Assembly (NCBI GenBank): GCA_009873635.1
Contig: WAHY01000010.1
Span: 27,067 to 80,409 of the forward strand
Length of the DNA: 53,343 bases
Source: Nitrospinota bacterium
GTDB lineage: Bacteria > Nitrospinota > Nitrospinia > Nitrospinales > VA-1
Direction of reading: 5' to 3'
Of this stretch, positions 20,827 to 27,461 are shown piece after piece. A program made the translations under genes and the position numbers. The notes under the pieces were generated by a model. It did no database searches. It had not been told where the DNA came from and worked only from the letters and a program-made list of their open reading frames with translations. Position 1 is the stretch's first letter; every line of letters begins with the position of its first letter.

Positions 20827-21642
20827 ATGGCAAGCCCCAGTTACTGGGTTCACGATCTGGACCCGTTCCTAATTCAATTTTCAGAGAACTTTGGCATCCG
20901 TTATTACGGGTTGGCCTATGCGTTGGGTTTTCTGGCTGGAATGTGGTTGTTGCACCTTTTCTGTAAACATGGAAAAGCGGCTCTCACGCCTGAACAGCAG
21001 TCGTTCACGATCACCGCTATGATGATCGGTGTATTGCTGGGTGGGCGTTTGGGTTATTCCCTGTTCTACGCCCTGAATGAAACTTTGCATAGACCCTGGA
21101 CCGTATTTCAAATTTGGAAAGGGGGCATGGCCAGCCATGGCGGGTTCATCGGTGTGATTGCGGCCTGCTGGTGGACAGCGAAAAAACTGAAGATTTCTTT
21201 TTTACAACTTGGGGATATCTTATGCCCTCTGGTTCCTCCGGGAATTTTACTGGGACGCATTGCCAATTTCATCAATGGAGAATTGTGGGGCAAAGTCACC
21301 AACGTTTCCTGGGCGGTGATCTTTCCTCAAAGTGCCCTGCCGGGAACTCCTTTTGATCAAATCGCGTCTCGGCACCCTTCGCAACTTTATGAGGCTGGCC
21401 TGGAAGGAGCATTACTGCTGATCTACAGCCAATGGCGGCTGTGGAAAACAGATGTTCTGAATTATCCCGGAAGATTGACTGGAGAATTTCTGATTATCTA
21501 TTCCGTGGTGCGGGTCTTTGGTGAACAGTTCAGAGAACCCGATGCGCCGCTCATTTTTGACCTCAGCCGGGGCAGTTTTTATAGCCTGTTTCTGCTTGCC
21601 GGTGGACTTTTCCTCGTTTTTCGATCCAGAAAAACAGCTTAG
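20827..21642 (+). CDS. lgt: Prolipoprotein diacylglyceryl transferase
   Basis: 271 aa integral inner-membrane enzyme that adds diacylglycerol from phosphatidylglycerol to the lipobox Cys. Hallmarks are RYYGLAYALGFLAG, MASHGGFIGV and GRIANFINGELWG (the Lgt signature with the essential Arg), then HPSQLYEAGLEG. Several hydrophobic spans. At least five lipobox proteins in this window would be substrates. It is 54 bp after hemB. Confidence 0.96.
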   Translation: MASPSYWVHDLDPFLIQFSENFGIRYYGLAYALGFLAGMWLLHLFCKHGKAALTPEQQSFTITAMMIGVLLGGRLGYSLFYALNETLHRPWTVFQIWKGGMASHGGFIGVIAACWWTAKKLKISFLQLGDILCPLVPPGILLGRIANFINGELWGKVTNVSWAVIFPQSALPGTPFDQIASRHPSQLYEAGLEGALLLIYSQWRLWKTDVLNYPGRLTGEFLIIYSVVRVFGEQFREPDAPLIFDLSRGSFYSLFLLAGGLFLVFRSRKTA

Positions 21643-21697
21643 TTCTACGGGTTCGCCCCTACCCGATTGCAACCCATTATATTCCAATACTCCAATC

Positions 21698-21856
21698 GTT
21701 ATAATCAGGCCTACAAATAGTTATAATAAAAATATCATATAGTTATAAAAGCTAAATACACTATATAGAGTATAGTTTTAATATAGATTTCTCATTTAAC
21801 GTCTTTTGACAGACAAATTATAATTAGTTATAGTTATAATTAACATTAGTTATAAA
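21698..21856 (+). promoter_or_regulatory. Run of TAGTTATAAT repeats, probable operator array
   Basis: Copies of (T)AGTTATAA(T/A), exact or nearly so, start at 21698 (GTTATAAT), 21718, 21740, 21773 (TAGTTTTAAT), 21825 (TAGTTATA), 21831 and 21847. An inverted ATTATAA is near 21818. The last copy abuts the ribosome-binding region of the HTH gene at 21870. The 227-bp lgt-HTH gap is otherwise AT-rich with nothing else recognisable. Binding by the downstream HTH protein is inferred. Confidence 0.6.
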
Positions 21857-21869
21857 AAAGGATTCAAAA

Positions 21870-22910
21870 ATGGTCAAGAATCAGGCTGAAGAAATACGCA
21901 CCTATTTATTAGCAAAAATACCGGTGCACCCGAAAAATATTGTCGCCAAAGCTTCTAAGGCGTATGCGTGCAGCCGCATGACGGTCCATCGGCATCTGAA
22001 TCGCCTGATACGCGATGGAAAGATCATCAAAACCGGTACCACCAGACAGGTGCAATATTATTTAATATCTGAAAAGAATAAAGAGATCATTGTCTCATTG
22101 AGAGATGGTGTTGTGGAGGAGCATAAAGTCTGGCAGGAAAATTTTTTAAAGGATTTTGAAACATTACCCCAAAATATTCTGGAAATTTGCGAATACGGTT
22201 TTCTGGAAATGCTCAACAACGCCATCGACCATTCAGAGGGAAAGGCCGTCGTTATCAGTACAGAATGGGAGCCTGATTCCGTTAAGATAGAGTTTGGGGA
22301 TGATGGCATTGGAATATTCCAAAAGATCAAAAAAACCTTGAGCCTTGAAGATGAAAGAGAAAGCGCCCTGCACCTTTCGAAAGGCAAATTCACGACCGAC
22401 CCGGAGAACCATACCGGTGAAGGCATATTTTTCACTTCCCGAGCATTCGATGATTTTTATATAACTTCAAGAGGTATGGCTTATCGGAAGGATAATGTAG
22501 TCGAAGACTGGTATATAGAAAAAGTAAAAAACTCTAAATTTTCCGGAACGGGTTTGGCAATGGAAATTGCTCTGGATTCAGAAAGAAAAATGCAGGAGGT
22601 TTATAATGAATACCAGCAAGAGGGTTCTGACGGAATAGAAAAGTTTGATAAGACTCATATTTTAGTGCAATTGAGCATGTTGGGTGACGAACGCTATGTT
22701 TCACGCTCACAGGCAAGACGCATCTGTTTAGGTCTGGAAAAATTCAAGCATGTTGTTCTCGACTTTAAAAACATTTCAACAGTGGGCCAGGGCTTTGTCG
22801 ATGAGGTGTTTCGCGTGTTTCAGTCCAAGCACCCCCGGATAAAAATCACATACACCAACGCCAATGACGATGTTCAATTCATGATCGAAAGAAGCCTCCC
22901 TGTTCTGTAG
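21870..22910 (+). CDS. HTH - GHKL ATPase - STAS-like (DUF4325) protein
   Basis: 346 aa with three modules. Residues about 1-75 form a winged HTH (SRMTVHRHLNRLIRDGKIIK). Residues about 95-240 are a GHKL ATP-binding fold: N-box LEMLNNAIDHSEG, G1 box GDDGIGIF, and a G2-like HTGEGIFFTSR. Residues about 270-346 match DUF4325, a STAS-like domain (YVSRSQARRICLGLEKFKHV; VLDFKNISTVGQGFVDEVFR). There is no phospho-acceptor His domain. This resembles an anti-sigma kinase and its STAS antagonist fused to a DNA-binding domain. Its ligand and targets are unknown. A GG-rich site (AAAAAGGATT) precedes the ATG. Confidence 0.8.
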   Translation: MVKNQAEEIRTYLLAKIPVHPKNIVAKASKAYACSRMTVHRHLNRLIRDGKIIKTGTTRQVQYYLISEKNKEIIVSLRDGVVEEHKVWQENFLKDFETLPQNILEICEYGFLEMLNNAIDHSEGKAVVISTEWEPDSVKIEFGDDGIGIFQKIKKTLSLEDERESALHLSKGKFTTDPENHTGEGIFFTSRAFDDFYITSRGMAYRKDNVVEDWYIEKVKNSKFSGTGLAMEIALDSERKMQEVYNEYQQEGSDGIEKFDKTHILVQLSMLGDERYVSRSQARRICLGLEKFKHVVLDFKNISTVGQGFVDEVFRVFQSKHPRIKITYTNANDDVQFMIERSLPVL

Positions 22911-22989
22911 AGAGACCGTAATTATGGTGTCTAAAGCCTGGAACAGGGTTGCTTGCCAGTTCAAGTTATTGCCAGATGGACCCATTGCC
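22911..22989. repeat. Dispersed 79-bp repeat, copy 1
   Basis: Begins directly after the stop of the HTH-GHKL gene and ends about 30 bp before the thermonuclease gene. It matches copy 2 (26646-26724) over its whole length, with an exact core GGTGTCTAAAGCC and further exact blocks GAACAGGGTTG and TTGCCAGTTCAAGTTAT. In this copy TTGCCAG occurs three times at a 16-bp period (22953, 22969, 22985). Confidence 0.8.
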
Positions 22990-23019
22990 AGCGGCGGCTC
23001 GCCGGTGTAAAATTTTATT

Positions 23020-23700
23020 ATGGGAATAAAGACGGGTTTATTAGTTCTGATGTTGTTTCTGGTTCCGCAGGCGGAGCTGACGAAGATCAACGGCGAAGTG
23101 ACTCTCGTTCGCGATGGAGACACGTTGACCGTTAAAACAAAACGCGACAAATTATTTAAGGTGCGTTTGGCCGATATTGACGCACCGGAAATAGGTCAGC
23201 CTTTTGGCAAGCCTTCCCGCAGACTTGCATCTGATTTGGCTTTGCATAAAACGGTGCGCGTGAACTATACCTTTAAAGATAAATATGGTCGTTTGATAGG
23301 AGAAGTATTTTTACCCGATGGCAAACTATTGAATGAGGAGATGCTTAAGGCAGGCCTGGCCTGGCACTACCGGGTTAAGCACCCCCATAGCAGTTTTCTT
23401 GAAAAACTCGAATACAAGGCGTGGAAAAAACAGTTGGGACTTTGGGTCCAGGAGAAACCGATTCCACCGTGGGAATTCCGTCGGGAAAAAAGGCTACCAT
23501 CTCCTCCCTCCCGGCCAGAGAATATGGATTATGACCTGTTTTTGTTATATGGCCTGGTGGGAAACCCCAAGACTCTTGTTTATGAGTGGCCGGAATGTGA
23601 AGGCTATCCTGAAGATACCAAGGGTTATCTTAGTTTCGGAAACCTTCTTGAAGCCGAAACCCTGGGGTACAGGGCTTCCTCAAGGTGTGAAACAGAATAA
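23020..23700 (+). CDS. Secreted thermonuclease (SNase) with a cysteine-bearing C-terminal module
   Basis: 226 aa. A signal peptide or anchor occupies about residues 1-18 (GLLVLMLFLVP). The SNase/OB-fold follows with the catalytic pattern DGDTL, VRLADIDAPE (Arg and Asp) and YGRLIGEVF (Arg). The tail from about residue 180 (NPKTLVYEWPECEGY ... ETLGYRASSRCE) resembles the small Ada-type metal-binding module often found after nuclease domains, with a YxxPxC...GYRxxxxC pattern. Probably acts on extracellular or periplasmic nucleic acid. No clear ribosome-binding site. Confidence 0.85.
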   Translation: MGIKTGLLVLMLFLVPQAELTKINGEVTLVRDGDTLTVKTKRDKLFKVRLADIDAPEIGQPFGKPSRRLASDLALHKTVRVNYTFKDKYGRLIGEVFLPDGKLLNEEMLKAGLAWHYRVKHPHSSFLEKLEYKAWKKQLGLWVQEKPIPPWEFRREKRLPSPPSRPENMDYDLFLLYGLVGNPKTLVYEWPECEGYPEDTKGYLSFGNLLEAETLGYRASSRCETE

Positions 23701-23761
23701 TTATTTTCCTAATGGTAAAATCCATATGATCACCGGAAAAACCATAACGATATACTAAACC

Positions 23762-25201
23762 ATGCCAACTAAAGACCTGTTATTTGTTGTGGATACGGAC
23801 ATACCTCATCGAGACATGATGGCGGGATGGCTTCAGGACCAGGGTTATCGGGTTAAAGTTTTTGATAATGGAGAGCTTTGTCTGAATACCCTGGATGAAA
23901 ACCCGGGTGCAATTTGTTTAGACATCAACATGTCAGAAGGACTGGATATTCTCAAGCAATTAAAACTGGCTAACAGGGATATTCCTATTTTAGTGGTGAC
24001 AAAGAATGATGCGGTGGATTCTGCTGTGGAGGCTATGAAAATAGGCGCGTTCGATTATATGGCAAAGCCCGTGGATAAGGTTCGCCTGAAAACGAATGTA
24101 GACAGGGCCATAGAAATGCACACGATGGTCAACAAGATCCAGCGGTTGCAAGGTGAACTGAAGCAAACGTATTCTTATAAAAACATTGTAGGGCAGAGTG
24201 ACTCCATGAAAAAGGTGTTTGCCCAGATAGATGAGGTTTCAGCGATCAACATCAATGTTTTTATCAATGGGGAAAGTGGAACCGGAAAGGAGTTGGTAGC
24301 AAAGGCTTTGCACTTTAACAGTGCCTACAAAACGGGAGATTTTGTTGCGATAAATTGCGGCGCTATTCCCGAAGAGCTTCAGGAAGCCGAATTTTTTGGT
24401 CATGAAAAGGGAGCTTTTACCAGCGCAGATGATTCACGTGTTGGAAAACTGGAAGTCGCTAATGGGGGCACCTTGTTTCTCGATGAAGTGGGGGAAATGC
24501 CTCCTAAAATGCAGGTAAAACTTTTGCGTTTTTTACAGGATAAAAGTTTTGAGAGGGTGGGTGGTAATAAAAAAATACATGTGGATTTAAGAATCATTTC
24601 TGCGACAAACAGAGACCTGGAAGAAGCTGTCCGAAAAGGAAAGTTTCGAGAAGACCTTTATTACAGGTTGGTGGTTTATTCGATATCAATACCTCCGCTT
24701 AGAGAGCGTAGAGAGGATATTCCTATTCTGATCAATCATTTTCTCAAAAAATACAAATCGGATATTACTAAAAAAATCACAACGGTCAGTTCCTATGCAT
24801 TGGAAGCGCTTGTCCGTTATATCTGGCCGGGAAATGTGCGGCAGCTGGAAAATGAAATATACAGAACCATGGTTTCAACTCGAACCGATACGGTGCAAAT
24901 AGAAAACCTCTCCCCTGAAATTCAAAAGTTTCGCGCTGGATATGTGGGTGAAGATAACCGTTTCATACCTGCGCAGGAAAACCCCGAGCCAGCTTTTCCC
25001 GCAACCCCCACCCCTGTAAAACAACCGATACCTCGTTCCGTCCCTTCACCCGACTCATCAACATTTGACGAAATTGAGAAACGGGCGTTCCTGGAAGCGC
25101 TAAACCGGGCGAATGGAAAGGTTCCGCAGGCTGCGAAGGAATTAGGAATCAGTCGGGCTACATTTTATAGAAAAATTAAAAAATACCGTCCTCCCAACTA
25201 G
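23762..25201 (+). CDS. NtrC-family sigma-54-dependent response regulator
   Basis: 479 aa. Receiver domain with phospho-acceptor D54 (CLDINM) and the conserved Lys in MAKPVDK. Central AAA+ domain with Walker A GESGTGKE near 170, Walker B TLFLDEVGEM, the arginine-finger region FREDLYYRL, and a GAFTGA loop that reads GAFTSA. C-terminal Fis-type HTH (KVPQAAKELGISRATFYRKI). No kinase gene is adjacent; a PilS-like kinase lies at 39.3 kb. Probable binding sites and a sigma-54 promoter lie directly downstream, so it most likely drives the next gene. Confidence 0.95.
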   Translation: MPTKDLLFVVDTDIPHRDMMAGWLQDQGYRVKVFDNGELCLNTLDENPGAICLDINMSEGLDILKQLKLANRDIPILVVTKNDAVDSAVEAMKIGAFDYMAKPVDKVRLKTNVDRAIEMHTMVNKIQRLQGELKQTYSYKNIVGQSDSMKKVFAQIDEVSAININVFINGESGTGKELVAKALHFNSAYKTGDFVAINCGAIPEELQEAEFFGHEKGAFTSADDSRVGKLEVANGGTLFLDEVGEMPPKMQVKLLRFLQDKSFERVGGNKKIHVDLRIISATNRDLEEAVRKGKFREDLYYRLVVYSISIPPLRERREDIPILINHFLKKYKSDITKKITTVSSYALEALVRYIWPGNVRQLENEIYRTMVSTRTDTVQIENLSPEIQKFRAGYVGEDNRFIPAQENPEPAFPATPTPVKQPIPRSVPSPDSSTFDEIEKRAFLEALNRANGKVPQAAKELGISRATFYRKIKKYRPPN

Positions 25202-25210
25202 GAAAACTAC

Positions 25211-25268
25211 TGTCTCAATCTGTCTCAAATAGTCTCATATTGATACAATTTTGTCTCATAATGAGACA
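25211..25268 (+). promoter_or_regulatory. Enhancer-like array of TGTCTCA heptamers
   Basis: Heptamers begin at 25211 (TGTCTCA), 25221 (TGTCTCA), 25231 (AGTCTCA), 25241 (TGATACA, inverted type), 25252 (TGTCTCA) and 25262 (TGAGACA, inverted). Spacing is 10-11 bp, one helical turn. The last pair forms the perfect palindrome TGTCTCATAATGAGACA. The array ends 98 bp upstream of the sigma-54 promoter, a normal enhancer distance. Binding by the NtrC-family protein encoded just upstream is inferred. Confidence 0.75.
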
Positions 25269-25366
25269 AAATCTCACCGGGATAGACTTCACCTTCCAGT
25301 ATTCACTTTCAATAAAAACCCTTATTTATTGTCACTTATGGGTTTTTACCCCCTGCCTGTCGGGGT

Positions 25367-25384
25367 TTGGCATAACTTATGCTT
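25367..25384 (+). promoter_or_regulatory. Sigma-54 promoter (-24/-12)
   Basis: TTGGCATAACTTATGCTT has GG at 25369-25370 and GC at 25381-25382, exactly 10 nt apart, close to the consensus TTGGCAC-N5-TTGCW. It lies 43 nt upstream of the 86-codon gene that follows. Confidence 0.8.
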
Positions 25385-25426
25385 TATATATTGATATAAA
25401 TAAAGATAGTTAATTGAGGTGAAATA

Positions 25427-25687
25427 ATGACAGCAGCAACAACAATTAAATCCAAAGCGAAAATCAAATCACGAAAATCAGCCAGGTCTTCTGAGCGGAA
25501 TGCAGAAAGTTCTGTCCCTAAAAAGAGGGGTGTGGCCAGAAAAAATTCGCCTTGGAAAGCCATATTAATTTTCCTGATCTTTGCGGGTTTGGTGGCATAT
25601 ATGTTCTCCCCGAACGTTCCGAATTCGCAAAGATCGGGTTCTCAAAGTTCATCTGATAGTGGATTTGCTAAAACCTTGGCTAAATAA
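25427..25687 (+). CDS. Small basic single-span membrane protein under sigma-54 control
   Basis: 86 aa, family not recognised. The N-terminal about 45 residues are highly basic (KSKAKIKSRKSARSSE; PKKRGVARKNSPWK). A membrane helix follows (AILIFLIFAGLVAYMF), then a short Ser-rich tail. The basic half should lie in the cytoplasm and might bind nucleic acid or lipid headgroups. It is the first gene after the enhancer array and sigma-54 promoter, and is followed 20 bp later by the first of three cyclic-nucleotide-domain genes. Confidence 0.7.
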   Translation: MTAATTIKSKAKIKSRKSARSSERNAESSVPKKRGVARKNSPWKAILIFLIFAGLVAYMFSPNVPNSQRSGSQSSSDSGFAKTLAK

Positions 25688-25707
25688 TTTTCAGGCTTAT
25701 AGCGTAT

Positions 25708-26100
25708 ATGACAAATCAAGTTGAAACTTTGAAATATAAAAAAGGCGAGCCCATTATTCGTGAGGGTGAAAGAAGCGACTGCGCCTATATTCTGGAATTT
25801 GGGTCCGCTGAAGTTTACAAATCTCTTCCAAACGGCGAACAACAGTTTTTAGGAGTTCTAAAATCAGGAGATATTTTTGGGGAACTGGGGCTGATTGATG
25901 GACTTCCCCGTTCGGCATCTGTCAAGGCGCTTGATACTTGTAGAATTCAAAAAATATCGCATGAGACTTTTAATTCGCTTGCTCAGCAAAATCCCAAGGC
26001 TTTAATGCCGATTTTAAAAGTTATTGCAACTCGGTTGAGACAAACCTTGAAGCTGGTCAACAGGCTTGAAAATAAGAGGCTGGAGCCAGAGGCAGTCTAG
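25708..26100 (+). CDS. Stand-alone cyclic-nucleotide-binding-domain protein, copy 1
   Basis: 130 aa, a single cNMP-binding (Crp-type) beta-roll with no HTH and no other domain. The phosphate-binding cassette is intact: GDIFGELGLIDGLPRSASV, with the Gly-Glu and Arg-Ser that contact the cyclic nucleotide. The final helix (ALMPILKVIATRLRQTLKLV) corresponds to Crp helix C. It is the most divergent of the three tandem copies. Probably co-transcribed with the upstream small membrane protein from the sigma-54 promoter. Confidence 0.85.
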   Translation: MTNQVETLKYKKGEPIIREGERSDCAYILEFGSAEVYKSLPNGEQQFLGVLKSGDIFGELGLIDGLPRSASVKALDTCRIQKISHETFNSLAQQNPKALMPILKVIATRLRQTLKLVNRLENKRLEPEAV

Positions 26101-26236
26101 CCAGGTTCATATTTTATCCCTTATTATTTTTACTTTCAAAAAATCTTAACATTGGTTTTGCTGTTCCCAACGGTGTTTTGCTTCTCAAAAAATACTTAAT
26201 TCTTCCTATTACCAGATCAATATAGATGGAGTAAAA

Positions 26237-26608
26237 ATGAAAAAACAATATTTCAAAAGAGGCGCACAAATCATAAAAGAAGGTACCTTGAGTGACTGTG
26301 CCTATATCATTGACTCAGGAAGCGTAAGGGTTACTAAAACCTTGAGCACAGGTGAAGTACAAACTATAGGCACTTTACAGGAAAATGATATTTTTGGGGA
26401 AATGGGTTTAATTGACAACCTTCCTCGATCTGCCAACGTGGTAGCTTTGGAGGATTGTTCCGTATCAGTGATGACTCAGGAGGCTTTTCAATCACTTTCA
26501 AAACACAACCCCGGGGCCTTGGTTCCTGTTTTAAAAGTTCTTGCGAAACGTCTGAGAAAAACGTTAAGCACTATTGAAGAGCTTGAAGGCTCTAAAAGCT
26601 TTTCATGA
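26237..26608 (+). CDS. Stand-alone cyclic-nucleotide-binding-domain protein, copy 2
   Basis: 123 aa. Same architecture as copy 1: cassette NDIFGEMGLIDNLPRSANV, terminal helix ALVPVLKVLAKRLRKTL, no effector domain. A GGAG ribosome-binding site precedes the ATG. It is closest to copy 3 (shared EGTLSDCAYIIDSG, LQENDIFGEMG and VVALEDC). The 136-bp gap before it shows no recognisable promoter. Confidence 0.85.
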   Translation: MKKQYFKRGAQIIKEGTLSDCAYIIDSGSVRVTKTLSTGEVQTIGTLQENDIFGEMGLIDNLPRSANVVALEDCSVSVMTQEAFQSLSKHNPGALVPVLKVLAKRLRKTLSTIEELEGSKSFS

Positions 26609-26645
26609 AAAATCAGGATATATCAGGAGTTGGTTTGAATTCTAA

Positions 26646-26724
26646 GAGACAATAATTTTGGTGTCTAAAGCCGAGAACAGGGTTGTTTGCCAGTTCAAGT
26701 TATAGCTAGTTGGCCCCACGCCAA
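26646..26724. repeat. Dispersed 79-bp repeat, copy 2
   Basis: Second copy of the element at 22911-22989, in the 348-bp gap between the second and third cNMP-domain genes. It shares AGAGAC at the left end and GGTGTCTAAAGCC in the middle, then GAACAGGGTTG and TTGCCAGTTCAAGTTAT. The 16-bp TTGCCAG periodicity is degenerate here. The rest of the gap (26725-26956) has a TTG-initiated frame with a hydrophobic stretch (26687-26875) that I do not regard as a supported gene. Confidence 0.8.
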
Positions 26725-26956
26725 GTGGATTGATATAAATTATTTCAAATTTTCAATGGTTTGTGCAGGATCTGCAATGCCAATATGCAGATCCTTTTTA
26801 CTTTTATTGTTGTTTACAGGCTCTTTTGCGAGCACAGGCTTATATTGCAATTATATACTTAAAGAATTACACTAGAGGACCATAAATTTCGCCAGGTTCA
26901 TAGCTCTGAGCCAAAGGTTATTATATTCCCGGTAACGAACTCGTTGGGTTGTTTTT

Positions 26957-27346
26957 ATGAAAACAGTATATTTCAAAAAAGGCGAAGAAATAATTCAGGA
27001 AGGAACCCTGAGTGATTGTGCCTATATTATTGACTCTGGTCAGGTTGAGGTTTCAAAAAAAAAGCCAAATGGTGAAAAGCAAATTATAGGTATACTCCAA
27101 GAAAATGATATTTTTGGAGAAATGGGGATGATAGATGGGTTTCCACGCTCTGCCACTGTAGTGGCTTTGGAAGATTGTACAATTTCGATCATGACTCAGG
27201 AAGCATTTAATTCCCTGGCTCAACATAATCCACAAGCTCTTATGCCCATACTTAAAGTTTTGGCAAAAAGGCTTAGGGCTACCTTGTCGCTTGTAGAAGA
27301 ATTGCAGGAAGGCAAGCCTTCCTCACATTTGAAAGACCATATTTAA
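26957..27346 (+). CDS. Stand-alone cyclic-nucleotide-binding-domain protein, copy 3
   Basis: 129 aa. Cassette NDIFGEMGMIDGFPRSATV and terminal helix ALMPILKVLAKRLRATLSLVEEL; ends in a short polar tail. Close paralogue of copy 2. Without an output domain these proteins would have to act by binding partners or by buffering ligand. No adjacent nucleotide cyclase is visible in the window. Confidence 0.85.
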   Translation: MKTVYFKKGEEIIQEGTLSDCAYIIDSGQVEVSKKKPNGEKQIIGILQENDIFGEMGMIDGFPRSATVVALEDCTISIMTQEAFNSLAQHNPQALMPILKVLAKRLRATLSLVEELQEGKPSSHLKDHI

Positions 27347-27461
27347 CACTCCTTTGTATTTTAAATTTATTCAAACTATCCATTTTATTTGAGATTATTG
27401 CAGTGAAGCGCTTCTTTGGTGTAAGCTGGAAAGCTGAATAATACAAAATGGCAATAAGGTT

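Noticed and set aside
22080-22110. TGTCTCATTGAGAGA inside the HTH-GHKL gene as another activator site
   Set aside because: It lies in coding sequence, the spacer is shorter than in the array, and no promoter follows it.
26687-26875. 62-aa TTG-initiated frame with a hydrophobic stretch
   Set aside because: It begins inside the dispersed repeat, has no ribosome-binding site, and the equivalent frame in the other copy runs antisense to nothing useful and into the thermonuclease gene.
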